Source: Paracoccaceae bacterium (lineage in GTDB: Bacteria; Pseudomonadota; Alphaproteobacteria; Rhodobacterales; Rhodobacteraceae). From it: a stretch of DNA of 28,045 nucleotides. A program made the translations under genes and the position numbers. The notes under the pieces are model-generated. The model had not been told where the DNA came from, searched no databases, and worked only from the letters and a program-made list of their open reading frames with translations. The stretch is taken from the NCBI GenBank assembly GCA_023260935.1, contig JALQTL010000125.1, positions 1-28,045 on the forward strand, in the 5' to 3' direction. Position 1 is the stretch's first letter. The number at the start of each line of letters is the position of its first letter. Shown here piece after piece: positions 7,626 through 15,336 of the stretch.

Positions 7626-8612
7626 TTAAAGCATGCCGGGCACGACTTGATCAGGGGGGCGGTGACCATCGGCGAAGGTCTTGATGTTGATGATCACCTT
7701 TTCGCCCATTTCGATCCGGCCTTCGACAGTGGCGCTGCCCATATGCGGCAACAGAACCACATTCGGAAGTTCACGCAGGCGCGGATTCACTTCATGGCCA
7801 TGTTCGAAGACGTCGAGGCCCGCCCCCGCAATCTCGCCGGCCCGAAGCATCCGGGTCAGGGCGTTTTCGTCGATCACCTCGCCGCGCGAGGTGTTGACGA
7901 TTACGGCCGAGGGTTTCATCAGTTTCAGCCTGCGGGCATTCATCAGGTGATAGGTTGACGGGGTATGCGGTGAGTTGATGGACAGGATGTCCATCCGGCT
8001 GACCATCTGGTCGAGGCTTTCCCAATAGGTTGCCTCAAGCTCTGCTTCGATTTCGGGGCGCAGGCGTTTGCGGTTGTGGTAATGGACCTGAAGGCCAAAT
8101 GCCCGGGCGCGCCGGGCCACGGCCTGACCGATCCGGCCCATGCCAAGGATGCCAAGGCGCCGGCCGCCAAGCCGGCCGCCGAGGAATGCCATCGGCGACC
8201 AGCCTTCCCACTTGCCGGCCTGCATCAGCGCAAGGCCTTCGGGGATGCGGCGGGTAACGGCAAGGATCAGGGCAAGGGTCATGTCGGCCGTATCTTCCGT
8301 CACGACGCCGGGGGTGTTTGAGACGAGGATTCCCCGCTGGCGGGCAGTGGCGACGTCGATATGATCGATCCCGGCGCCATAATTGGCAATCAGTTTCAGT
8401 TTGTCGCCGGCCTGGCCGATCAGCCCGGCATCGATCTGGTCGGTGATGCAGGGCACCAGCACATCGGCGCGCTGCATGGCCGCGGCAAGTTCATCCCTGG
8501 TCATCTTGATATCGCTTTCGCGAAGCTCGACGTCGAAGAGTTCCTTCATCCGCGTCTCGACCGGTTCGGGCAACCGTCGCGTGACTACAACACTCAACCG
8601 CTGTGCGGGCAT
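7626..8612 (-). CDS. gyaR: D-isomer 2-hydroxyacid dehydrogenase, glyoxylate/hydroxypyruvate reductase-like
   Basis: NAD(P)H-dependent reductase of the D-2-hydroxyacid dehydrogenase family, 328 residues, closest by eye to bacterial glyoxylate reductases (glyoxylate to glycolate, hydroxypyruvate to glycerate). The dinucleotide motif is GILGMGRIG (154-162), the substrate Arg is R243 in NTSRGEVID and the catalytic His is H290 in LLPHMGSA. At the usual catalytic Glu position (29 residues after the Arg, 18 before the His) the protein has G272 in VFEHGHEVNP; acidic residues E270 and E274 flank it. The start is ATG at 8612, with GGGAGG 5 bp upstream on the - strand; upstream extensions of the frame run into the divergent promoter region. 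It stands alone on this strand, divergent from the SH3-domain gene. Confidence 0.85.
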   Translation of the reverse strand: MPAQRLSVVVTRRLPEPVETRMKELFDVELRESDIKMTRDELAAAMQRADVLVPCITDQIDAGLIGQAGDKLKLIANYGAGIDHIDVATARQRGILVSNTPGVVTEDTADMTLALILAVTRRIPEGLALMQAGKWEGWSPMAFLGGRLGGRRLGILGMGRIGQAVARRARAFGLQVHYHNRKRLRPEIEAELEATYWESLDQMVSRMDILSINSPHTPSTYHLMNARRLKLMKPSAVIVNTSRGEVIDENALTRMLRAGEIAGAGLDVFEHGHEVNPRLRELPNVVLLPHMGSATVEGRIEMGEKVIINIKTFADGHRPPDQVVPGML

Positions 8613-8764
8613 GCAGGCCTCCCTGGACTTGATCTTGGCGCGTCCCTGAAGGCAAAGTGGCCTTAACAACGGCGGGGCACAAGCCCCCAAGGCAAAGAAG
8701 CAGAACAAGGCTGCACAAGCGGCCGGACCAGACGGCGGGCAAGGCCCGTCACAGGCGGATGGCG

Positions 8765-9430
8765 ATGAAACATTGGACGATGCTGGCGGCGCTTGCCGTG
8801 GCGCTTGGACTGTGGGCACAGACCGGCCTTGCCGAACAGACCCGCCCCAAGCCGCGCCCCGATGTGGGTGCCGCAGCCCTCGCCGATGACACGGCCCTTC
8901 CGGCCGAACTTTCCTCCAATCCTCCGCTTGAGGTTATTCAGACTTCCGCAACGGCGGCGCCGACCAGAGCCGTGCCCGCACCACAAGAGGCGCGCGATCC
9001 GTCACGCGGGGCGGTCACGAACCTGCCGCTGCCGCGCTATGTCTCGCTGAAGACAAACGAGGGGAATGCGCGGCGCGGGCCGGGGCTGACCCACCGTATC
9101 GACTGGATGTTCACCAAGGCCGGCATGCCCCTGAAACTGACGGCCGAGCATGAGAACTGGCGGCGTGTGGAAGATGCCGAAGGTCTGGGCGGGTGGATGC
9201 ATTATTCCCTTTTGTCTGGTGTGCGCACGGTGCTGATCAAGGGCGACCTTGTTGATTTCCATACCTCTGCGCGGCCCGATGCAACAATTGCCTTCCGCGC
9301 CGAAGGCGGGGTGATCGGCAGGGTGATGGAATGTGACGGCACCTGGTGCAGGATCAATATCGACGGGGAAAAGGGCTGGGCCCCCATCGCCGCCCTGTGG
9401 GGCGTTGCACCTGGCGAGGTGATCGACTGA
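8765..9430 (+). CDS. Secreted SH3-domain protein (bacterial SH3, DUF1058-type)
   Basis: A 221-residue exported protein. The N-terminus MKHWTMLAALAVALGLWAQTG is a signal peptide with a likely cleavage after GLA. A proline-rich, disordered stretch covers about residues 23-88. The rest is a bacterial SH3-like domain pair: PRYVSLKTNEGNARRGPG (the classic SH3b 'NxRxGPG' signature), WRRVEDAEGLGGWMHYSLLSG, then a second repeat ending CRINIDGEKGWAPIAALWG. Such domains are thought to bind peptidoglycan or cell-wall components in the periplasm. I use ATG 8765, since AGGCGG lies 6 bp upstream; ATG 8759 is the alternative and overlaps that site. It is divergent from the reductase gene with a 152-bp gap. 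The exact role is not known. Confidence 0.8.
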   Translation: MKHWTMLAALAVALGLWAQTGLAEQTRPKPRPDVGAAALADDTALPAELSSNPPLEVIQTSATAAPTRAVPAPQEARDPSRGAVTNLPLPRYVSLKTNEGNARRGPGLTHRIDWMFTKAGMPLKLTAEHENWRRVEDAEGLGGWMHYSLLSGVRTVLIKGDLVDFHTSARPDATIAFRAEGGVIGRVMECDGTWCRINIDGEKGWAPIAALWGVAPGEVID

Positions 9431-9445
9431 TTCCCCTGCCCGAAC

Positions 9446-9477
9446 GCCCGGGCTTGCCCTGATGGCACAAGCCGGGC
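9446..9477 (+). terminator. Possible terminator hairpin after the SH3 gene
   Basis: A 10-bp stem (arm 9446-9456 with one bulged G, against CAAGCCGGGC 9468-9477) lies 15 bp after the SH3-protein stop. There is no T tract, so it may be a 3'-end stabilising hairpin rather than an intrinsic terminator. Nothing else is recognisable in the gap to 9602. Confidence 0.4.
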
Positions 9478-9602
9478 AAACCCCCGCGCGGGGCGGCTGA
9501 TCGCGCGAATCATCTTCATGCGCCAGAACGACGCACCCGATGGTAAGGGCCGACCAGGCCGCAAAAAAGGCGGCCGCCGCGGGCCGGAAGGGCTGGGATC
9601 TG

Positions 9603-10496
9603 ATGGCAAAGCACTCGGTGGGTCTGAACCTTTCGGCGGGCGTGGCCTCGGTCATCGTTGCCACCGTTCTGGTGCTGTTGAAGCTTTGGGCGCTTGGCCA
9701 GACCGGATCGCTATCGGTCGCCGCCTCGCTGGCGGACAGCGCGGTCGATCTGATGGTCAGCCTTGGGGCCATGGCGGCAATCATCTATGCCGCGAAACCG
9801 GCGGATGAGGATCATGCCTTTGGCCACAGCTCGGCCGAGGATCTGGCAGCGCTTGGCCAATCGGTCTTTGTGCTGATTTCGGCCGCTGTCATCACTGTGG
9901 CGGCGATAAAGCGGCTGACAGACCCGCAAGCCACGGCGTTGCACGCGGAAACGGCCGGCATTCTGGTGATGGTGGTTTCCATCGTGCTGACGCTGGGGCT
10001 GGTCCTTTGGCAGGGCCGGGTTGCCCGGCGCACCGGCAGCAAGGTGGTTGCCGCCGACCGCCTGCATTATCTGGGCGATCTGATGCCCAACATGGGCGCA
10101 ATCCTCTCCCTTTGGGCCTCCAGCCGCTTTGGCCTCGGGGCCATCGATTCGGTCGTGGCACTGGCCGCGGCGGCGGTGATGGTGCTGGGCGCGGTGCGGA
10201 TCGGCAAGAATGCCTGGGATGCGCTGATGGACCGGCGGGCCGATCCGGCAATCATCCAAGGGGTCGAGAATATCGCCCGGGACTGGCCGGGGGTACGGGG
10301 ATTTCATGACATCAAGACCCGCATGGCCGGCAGCCGCGTGTTCATCCAGATCCACATCGAACTGGACGGAGACCAGACCTTGCGTGCGGCACATGACATC
10401 GGCGCCGGCTTGCGCCGTGCGATTCTGGAAACCTATCCGCAGGCAGATGTCATCGTTCACAAGGATGTTGCCCGGGATGCCGGGGGCCACGGATGA
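9603..10496 (+). CDS. fieF: Cation diffusion facilitator, FieF/YiiP-like metal exporter
   Basis: Inner-membrane proton-coupled exporter of divalent metals (zinc, iron or cadmium in the family), 297 residues. With the start at 9603 the metal ligands fall on or near E. coli YiiP numbers: site A D45 and D49, then H155 and D159 (YiiP H153, D157); site B D68, H71 and H75 in ADEDHAFGH. The cytoplasmic C-terminal domain keeps the His ligands in FHDIKTR, IQIHIELDG, RAAHDIG and VIVHKD. Several transmembrane helices span about residues 10-205. GGAAGGG lies 10 bp before this ATG. An upstream in-frame ATG at 9540 would add a charged 21-residue extension with no ribosome site. It is a single gene, and nothing in the sequence shows metal regulation. 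Confidence 0.88.
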   Translation: MAKHSVGLNLSAGVASVIVATVLVLLKLWALGQTGSLSVAASLADSAVDLMVSLGAMAAIIYAAKPADEDHAFGHSSAEDLAALGQSVFVLISAAVITVAAIKRLTDPQATALHAETAGILVMVVSIVLTLGLVLWQGRVARRTGSKVVAADRLHYLGDLMPNMGAILSLWASSRFGLGAIDSVVALAAAAVMVLGAVRIGKNAWDALMDRRADPAIIQGVENIARDWPGVRGFHDIKTRMAGSRVFIQIHIELDGDQTLRAAHDIGAGLRRAILETYPQADVIVHKDVARDAGGHG

Positions 10497-10542
10497 GCAC
10501 GGGCTGCACCGGCCCAAGGGAGCGGTTGCATCGGGTGCGGGC

Positions 10543-10564
10543 TTGTTATACGGTTGTATAACAA
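10543..10564. promoter_or_regulatory. TetR-type operator upstream of the tetR-aruH-aruI operon
   Basis: A perfect inverted repeat with 9-bp arms, TTGTTATAC (10543-10551) and GTATAACAA (10556-10564), has a GGTT spacer and ends 13 bp before the regulator's likely start. Its length and symmetry fit a TetR-family dimer site. A candidate -35 TTGCAT (10526-10531) and -10 TATACG (10547-10552), with a tight 15-bp spacer, would put the operator over the -10 region, which implies autorepression. The palindrome is seen directly; the binding protein is inferred from position. Confidence 0.75.
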
Positions 10565-10577
10565 CTGGATGGTGCCC

Positions 10578-11213
10578 ATGGGCGAAGCACGCAGACCATA
10601 CCGCCGCGAACCGTCAGAACGGCGGCGCGACGATCTGATTGCCGCCGCCCTGGCCGTGATGGCCGAGGCCGGCCCCGGTGCCATGACCGTTCGCACCATT
10701 GCCGAACGGGCCGGCATTTCCGCCGGGCTGATCCGTCATCACTTCCGGTCGAAGGAAGACCTGATCCGGGCAGCCTTTGCCGCCATGATGGACCGGATGA
10801 CAGAGACGACCCGGCAGGTGGCCGAACATCATCCGGGCAATCCGCAGCAGGCCATTGCGGCGCTGGTTTCTTCCAGCCTGCGCCCGCCGGTGATGGAGCC
10901 GGAAAGGATTGGCCAGTGGGCGGGGTTTCTGAACCTTGTCCGGCAAGACCCGGTGATGCGCGACCTGCACGAGGCCGCCTATCTGAAATATCGCGACATG
11001 CTACAGGCGCATATCCAGCAGCTGCCCGGCAAGGAAGATCCGCGCCTTGCCCGGCATCTGGCCATTGCCTGCAACGGTGTCATCGACGGGCTGTGGCTGG
11101 AAGGCGGAACGCTGCCGCATTCCTTTGCCCCCGGCGAGGTGGAACGCATCGGCCTGTCGGCAGTGTCAAGCCTGCTTGGCATCGACCTTCTGGCCGGATT
11201 TGAAAGGGAATGA
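10578..11213 (+). CDS. TetR-family transcriptional regulator (BetI-like)
   Basis: DNA-binding repressor of the TetR family, 211 residues. The N-terminal helix-turn-helix is TVRTIAERAGISAGLIRHHF (about residues 36-55), followed by the family's KEDLIRAAF, and the all-helical C-terminal ligand/dimer domain resembles the BetI group. The ATG at 10578 has GGATGG 5 bp upstream; ATG 10569 is an alternative, and a TTG further up lies inside the operator and is unlikely. The stop overlaps the first possible start of the aminotransferase (ATGA), so regulator and enzyme are translationally coupled. I infer that it represses its own operon and responds to arginine or a derived keto acid or guanidino compound; the ligand is a guess. 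Confidence 0.88.
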   Translation: MGEARRPYRREPSERRRDDLIAAALAVMAEAGPGAMTVRTIAERAGISAGLIRHHFRSKEDLIRAAFAAMMDRMTETTRQVAEHHPGNPQQAIAALVSSSLRPPVMEPERIGQWAGFLNLVRQDPVMRDLHEAAYLKYRDMLQAHIQQLPGKEDPRLARHLAIACNGVIDGLWLEGGTLPHSFAPGEVERIGLSAVSSLLGIDLLAGFERE

Positions 11214-11215
11214 TG

Positions 11216-12391
11216 ATGAAATTTGCCAGTGTGACGGACCGGCTGGCCGATCTGGGCGGCGCGAAATGGGCCGTTCATGCACGCGCACGCGCGCTGAAAG
11301 CGCAGGGACAGCCGATCATCGAGCTGACCATCGGCGAACCGGATGTGCCGACCCCGCCCGAAGTGACGCAGCCCGCCATTGACAGCCTGCTGCGCGGGCG
11401 AACCGGCTATTCCAACGGCCGGGGCGAAACGACGCTGCTGGCGGCCCTTGCTGCCCGCTATGGCGCCCGGCGCGGCCGGCCCTTTGGCACGGATCAGTTC
11501 CTGTGCCTTCCCGGCACGCAGACGGCGCTTTATCTGGCGATGATGGCGCTTGCAGAAACCGGCGACGAAGTGCTGGTGGGCGACCCGATGTATGCCACCT
11601 ATGAAGGCATCATCCGGGCAACGGGGGCCAGCGTGGTGCCCGTACCGCTGCGCCCCGAATTCGGGTTCAGGATGCAGGCTCAGGATGTTCGCGCCCGGCT
11701 GACCTCACGGTCGCGCGTGCTGTTCCTGAACTCGCCGCACAATCCGACGGGTGCCGTGCTGGGCGCGCAGGATGTGGCAGCCCTTGGTCGGCTGGCGGCA
11801 GAACATGATCTGTGGATCCTGTCGGATGAGGTTTACGAGGATCTGGTTTTTCCCGGCGTCAGCTTTGCCTCGCCTCTCGATCTGCCCGAACTGGCGGATC
11901 GCACGATTGCCACGGCCTCCATCTCCAAATCCCACGCAGCGCCGGGGTTGCGGTCTGGCTGGCTTGTCGGGCCGGCCGCCTTTACCGCGCAGGCGCTGCC
12001 TTTGGCTGAAACAATGCTCTTCGGCAACCAACCCTTCATTGCCGATGCCACCGCACAGGCGCTGTCGGGCCCGTCAACGGTTGCAGGCGACATGATGGCC
12101 CGGTTCAGCGCCTGCGCCGCCGATCTTGCCGAACGCCTGGACGGGGTGGCGGGCCTGCGGGTCAACCGGCCCGAGGCAGGGATGTTCGCGCTGGTGGACA
12201 TCCGGCCCACCGGGATGACGGGCGAGGCTTTCGCCATCGGCCTGTTAGAGGCGGAAAAGGTGGCCGTGATGCCCGGCGAAAGCTTTGGCGAAGGTCTGGC
12301 GGGCTGGCTGCGGATCAGCCTGACCCGCCCCGATGCGGAACTGGCAGAGGCGGCAACGCGGATCGCGCGCTTTGCCCGGGAAAGAGGATAG
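11216..12391 (+). CDS. aruH: AruH-like aminotransferase (arginine:pyruvate transaminase candidate)
   Basis: Class I/II pyridoxal-phosphate aminotransferase, 391 residues. The cofactor Lys is K238 in SISKSH, with N176 in SPHNPTG, D204 and Y207 in SDEVYEDL, and R246 in GLRSGW. It resembles, as I recall the sequence, Pseudomonas aeruginosa AruH along its length, including GDEVLVGDPMYATYE, NSPHNPTGA and GMFALVDIRPTG near the C-terminus. AruH moves the amino group of L-arginine to pyruvate, giving 2-ketoarginine and alanine. ATG triplets stand at 11210, 11213 and 11216; AGGGA is placed 6 bp before the last. The gene overlaps or abuts tetR and is 3 bp from the decarboxylase that would use its product. 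Other amino-acid specificities remain possible. Confidence 0.75.
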   Translation: MKFASVTDRLADLGGAKWAVHARARALKAQGQPIIELTIGEPDVPTPPEVTQPAIDSLLRGRTGYSNGRGETTLLAALAARYGARRGRPFGTDQFLCLPGTQTALYLAMMALAETGDEVLVGDPMYATYEGIIRATGASVVPVPLRPEFGFRMQAQDVRARLTSRSRVLFLNSPHNPTGAVLGAQDVAALGRLAAEHDLWILSDEVYEDLVFPGVSFASPLDLPELADRTIATASISKSHAAPGLRSGWLVGPAAFTAQALPLAETMLFGNQPFIADATAQALSGPSTVAGDMMARFSACAADLAERLDGVAGLRVNRPEAGMFALVDIRPTGMTGEAFAIGLLEAEKVAVMPGESFGEGLAGWLRISLTRPDAELAEAATRIARFARERG

Positions 12392-12394
12392 GCC

Positions 12395-13969
12395 ATGGCA
12401 ACTGTCGGGCAACGTCTGATCGAAGGTCTGGCCGACCGGGGGGTCGAAATCGTCTTCGGCATCCCCGGGGTGCATACGGTGGAACTCTATCGCGGCCTTG
12501 CAGCCGGCCGCATCCGCCATGTGACCGCGCGCCATGAACAAGGCGCCGCGTTCATGGCCGATGGTTATGCCCGGGTCTCGGGAAAGCCGGGGGTGGCCTT
12601 GGTGATCACCGGGCCGGGCGTCACCAATGCGCTGACCGCCATGGCGCAGGCGCGCGCAGATTCGGTGCCGATGCTGGTGATTTCGGGGGTAAACCGGCGG
12701 TCCTCGCTGGGCCAAGGTTTGGGCCTGCTGCACGAACTGCCAGATCAGGCGGCCCTTGTGGCCGCCCTTTGCCCCACGGAAACGCTGGTTGATCCGGCAG
12801 AGCTTGGCACCGCGCTGGACCGTGCCTTTGCCCGCATGGCGACAGGCCGGCCCGGTCCGGTGCATTTGCAGATCCCGACCGATGTGATGGGGCAGGACTG
12901 CCCCGCGCTTGCGCCCCCCATCGCGTCCCCTGGCCGGGAAATGCCCGATGTGGCCCCTGCTCTTGCCCGGATGGCCGCAGCACGGGCCCCGGTCATCCTT
13001 GCGGGCGGTGGGGCGCGGCGCGCGCCGTCACTGGTCCGTCTGGCCCGCCTGTGGGATGCCCCTGTGGTACAGACAACGAACGCCCGCGGAAGCCTGTTCG
13101 ATGACCCGCTTTGCGTGCCCGCCTCGCCCTCGCTGGACGCGACGCGCGCGTTGATCGCGCAGGCCGATTGCATCCTTGCCGTGGGAACCGAACTGGGCCC
13201 CACAGATTACGACATGTATGTCAGGGGCGGCCTGCCCGATCTTTCGGGCATGATCCGGATCGACATCTGCCCCGATCAACTGGCCCGCCACCCGGCCGCG
13301 CTTAGCCTGCAAGGGGATGCCGAGGCGTTGTGCGCAGCCCTTTCTGCCGCCACCAAACCCGGGCCGCGCAGCGGGGGGGCGCAACGGGCCGCTGCGGCAC
13401 GGCAGGCGGCGCGCGCGGAACTGGCGCAGCTTTCGGCCGCAATGCCCGCCCAACTTGCCATGGTCGAGGCCTTGCGCGATGCCTGCCCGGGGTCTGTCAT
13501 CGTGGGTGACAGCACCCAGCCTGTCTATGCCGCGAACCTTTGGTATGATCACGATCGCCCCGGCGGATGGTTCAACGCCGCCACCGGCTATGGCGCCCTT
13601 GGCTTTGCACCGGGGGCTGCCGTCGGTGCCGCGCTTGCAGCAGCGGACAGCCGCGTCATCTGCCTGATCGGCGACGGCGGCCTGCAATTCAGCCCCGGAG
13701 AGTTGCGCAGCGCGGTGGACGAAGGCCTGCCGATCCTGTTCGTCGTCTGGAACAACGCGGGCTTCCGCGAAATCGCCCAAGCCATGGCAGGGGCCGGAAC
13801 CAGCGTCATCGGTTGCAGCCCTTCGCCCCTGCGAATGCCGGAATTCGCGGCGGCCTGCGATCTGCCCTTTGCCAGCGTGGCGCAAGACCCCGATGCTCTT
13901 GCCCGGGCGGCGCGGCACCTTTGCGCAAAGGCGGGGCCCGCGATGATCGAGATCCGCGTATCGGCCTGA
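12395..13969 (+). CDS. aruI: Thiamine diphosphate-dependent decarboxylase, AruI-like (2-ketoarginine decarboxylase candidate)
   Basis: Acetolactate-synthase-like thiamine diphosphate enzyme, 524 residues, with all three domains: an N-terminal pyrimidine-binding domain with the activating Glu E48 in TARHEQGAAF, a central domain (about 185-320), and a C-terminal pyrophosphate domain with GDGG (about 426) ending at the metal Asn pair in VVWNN. It begins 3 bp after the aminotransferase stop. Pairing with an AruH-like transaminase points to AruI, which decarboxylates 5-guanidino-2-oxopentanoate to 4-guanidinobutanal. The later enzymes (guanidinobutyraldehyde dehydrogenase, guanidinobutyrase) are not next to it. 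A plain acetolactate synthase is less likely, as there is no regulatory small subunit and the context is catabolic. Confidence 0.72.
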   Translation: MATVGQRLIEGLADRGVEIVFGIPGVHTVELYRGLAAGRIRHVTARHEQGAAFMADGYARVSGKPGVALVITGPGVTNALTAMAQARADSVPMLVISGVNRRSSLGQGLGLLHELPDQAALVAALCPTETLVDPAELGTALDRAFARMATGRPGPVHLQIPTDVMGQDCPALAPPIASPGREMPDVAPALARMAAARAPVILAGGGARRAPSLVRLARLWDAPVVQTTNARGSLFDDPLCVPASPSLDATRALIAQADCILAVGTELGPTDYDMYVRGGLPDLSGMIRIDICPDQLARHPAALSLQGDAEALCAALSAATKPGPRSGGAQRAAAARQAARAELAQLSAAMPAQLAMVEALRDACPGSVIVGDSTQPVYAANLWYDHDRPGGWFNAATGYGALGFAPGAAVGAALAAADSRVICLIGDGGLQFSPGELRSAVDEGLPILFVVWNNAGFREIAQAMAGAGTSVIGCSPSPLRMPEFAAACDLPFASVAQDPDALARAARHLCAKAGPAMIEIRVSA

Positions 13970-14134
13970 TCCCCCGGGGGGGGGCTGCCGGCAAGCATCT
14001 GAAATCGCTTCTGTTATGCGATAGCACGGGCGCGTTTTTGTCTAGCGGCGCGCCCTGGCCCATGTCTGGTGCATCGAAACGGCGCAAAGGGCCAACTTTG
14101 CTCAAGGCCGCGCCCCGGACAAGGATCAAAGCCC

Positions 14135-14677
14135 ATGCTGCCAAAGCTTTCCACCGTTGCCATCGCCACCACCCTTGCGGTTTCGGTTTCCCTTGGCTCT
14201 GTCGCCCCGGCAGAAGCCTTGGGGCGCAACGAACGCAACTTCCTGAAAGGGGTTGCCGCCACGCTGCTGATTGGCGCCATCGTGTCAGACGCGCGTGCCC
14301 GCACGGCCCCCGCCCCTGCGCCGGCACCTGCCCCGCGATATCAATCCAGCTACCGCACGGCGCCGCAGCCGGATTACCAACCCCGTTACCAGCCCCGCCA
14401 CGATGAAGATCGGATCAGTGGTCGGGTTATCGGGTCATCAACGATGTCTGGCACAGCAGGCATCGCCGCGCAGGCCTTCAACGCCTATCCCCGGGCGGAA
14501 CGCCGGGCCATCCAGTCACGCCTGCGCAGCTTTGGCTATTATTCCGGGGCGGTGGACGGCATCTTTGGCCCGGCCACCTATCGCGCCACCGAAGCCTATG
14601 CGCGCGATTCCGTGGGCGCCCGCGCGCTGACAGACAAGGCCGGCGCCTTTGGCATATACGATAGCCTGCTGTACTGA
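14135..14677 (+). CDS. Secreted peptidoglycan-binding-domain protein
   Basis: A 180-residue exported protein with a clear signal peptide (MLPKLSTVAIATTLAVSVSL onward, likely cut after APAEA). A hydrophobic segment follows (FLKGVAATLLIGAIV), then an Ala-Pro repeat linker (APAPAPAPAP) and a Tyr/Pro/Gln/Arg-rich stretch. The C-terminal about 60 residues form a PG_binding_1-type three-helix domain, with the family core SRLRSFGYYSGAVDGIFGPATYRATEAY. AAGGAT lies 8 bp before the ATG. It probably sits in the periplasm on the cell wall. No catalytic domain is attached, so it is not a hydrolase by itself. It precedes the sigma factor gene by 113 bp, and co-transcription is uncertain. Confidence 0.82.
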   Translation: MLPKLSTVAIATTLAVSVSLGSVAPAEALGRNERNFLKGVAATLLIGAIVSDARARTAPAPAPAPAPRYQSSYRTAPQPDYQPRYQPRHDEDRISGRVIGSSTMSGTAGIAAQAFNAYPRAERRAIQSRLRSFGYYSGAVDGIFGPATYRATEAYARDSVGARALTDKAGAFGIYDSLLY

Positions 14678-14743
14678 CGCCGGCACCCCCTTGGGCCTTC
14701 CGCCATTGCAGGCAGGGTCCGGCAACGCGACAGACGAATTTTC

Positions 14744-14771
14744 GCCCCGCGGCCAAGGATTGCCGCGGGGC
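14744..14771 (+). terminator. Strong GC hairpin between the peptidoglycan-binding and sigma factor genes
   Basis: A perfect 10-bp stem, GCCCCGCGGC (14744-14753) with GCCGCGGGGC (14762-14771), closes an 8-nt loop. It lies 66 bp after one stop and 19 bp before the sigma factor start. There is no T tract. It may end the upstream transcript or fold in the sigma factor leader. Confidence 0.45.
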
Positions 14772-14790
14772 CTGCGTCTCACCTAACGTG

Positions 14791-15336
14791 ATGCTGATGG
14801 ACACCCCCGACGAGATCCTTGCCAAGGCCGCCGCTGCGGGCGACCGCGCAGCCTTTGCCGCGCTGGTCACTCGGCATTATGATCGGGTTCATGGCCTGTG
14901 CTGGCGGCTGACGGGAAGCAAGGCCGATGCCGAGGATCTGACACAGGAAATCTGCGCCTCGCTTCCCGCCCGACTGACATCTTGGCGCGGCGAGGCGCGG
15001 TTCACAACATGGCTTTATCGCGTGACGGTAAATGCCGCCCATGATGCCCGCAGGCGCGCCGCCACACGCGGAAAGGCCGCAGATGGCTGGGGTGATTGGG
15101 AACGGGCCCGGCAGGATGCCATGGCCCGGGACCGGGATGCCGAAGAATGGCTGTTTCAGGCGATGCAAGGGCTGTCGCCCGAGTTGCGGGAAACCGTGGC
15201 GCTGGTTCTGGGCGAAGACCTGACACAGGGCGAAGCGGGTGCCGTTCTGGGCCTTTCCGAAGGCACCGTGGCCTGGCGCATGTCGGAAGTGAAGCGCAGG
15301 CTGCGCGCCCTTGCGGCCAGGGAGGCAAGCGCATGA
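14791..15336 (+). CDS. ECF-type RNA polymerase sigma factor
   Basis: Extracytoplasmic-function sigma-70 factor, 181 residues. Region 2 has AFAALVTRHYDRVHGLCWRLTGSKADAEDLTQEIC (core binding and -10 recognition) and FTTWLYRVTVNAAHDARRR. Region 4 has LSPELRETVALVLGEDLTQGEAGAVLGLSEGTVAWRMSEVKRRL, a helix-turn-helix reading the -35 box. Regions 1 and 3 are absent, as expected for the class. The start is uncertain: GTG 14788, ATG 14791 and ATG 14797 are all possible and none has a good ribosome site. The stop overlaps the next ATG (ATGA), tying it to the membrane VWA protein, which I infer to be its regulator. I could not find a clear ECF promoter in front of it. Confidence 0.88.
   Translation: MLMDTPDEILAKAAAAGDRAAFAALVTRHYDRVHGLCWRLTGSKADAEDLTQEICASLPARLTSWRGEARFTTWLYRVTVNAAHDARRRAATRGKAADGWGDWERARQDAMARDRDAEEWLFQAMQGLSPELRETVALVLGEDLTQGEAGAVLGLSEGTVAWRMSEVKRRLRALAAREASA

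Noticed and set aside
8613..8819. N-terminal extension of the glyoxylate reductase
   Set aside because: It would cover the divergent promoter region; the ATG at 8612 has GGGAGG in place and matches family length.
10554..10577. TTG start for the TetR gene
   Set aside because: The TTG lies in the palindromic operator and has no ribosome site; ATG 10578 is better placed.
14084..14101. Small palindrome GCAAAG/CTTTGC before the peptidoglycan-binding protein gene
   Set aside because: Only 6 bp per arm with a 6-bp spacer, and no promoter elements around it; too short to claim an operator.
15096..15332. N-terminal extension of the VWA protein inside the sigma factor gene
   Set aside because: Overlaps sigma factor region 4 in another frame; ATG 15333 has a good ribosome site and ATGA coupling.
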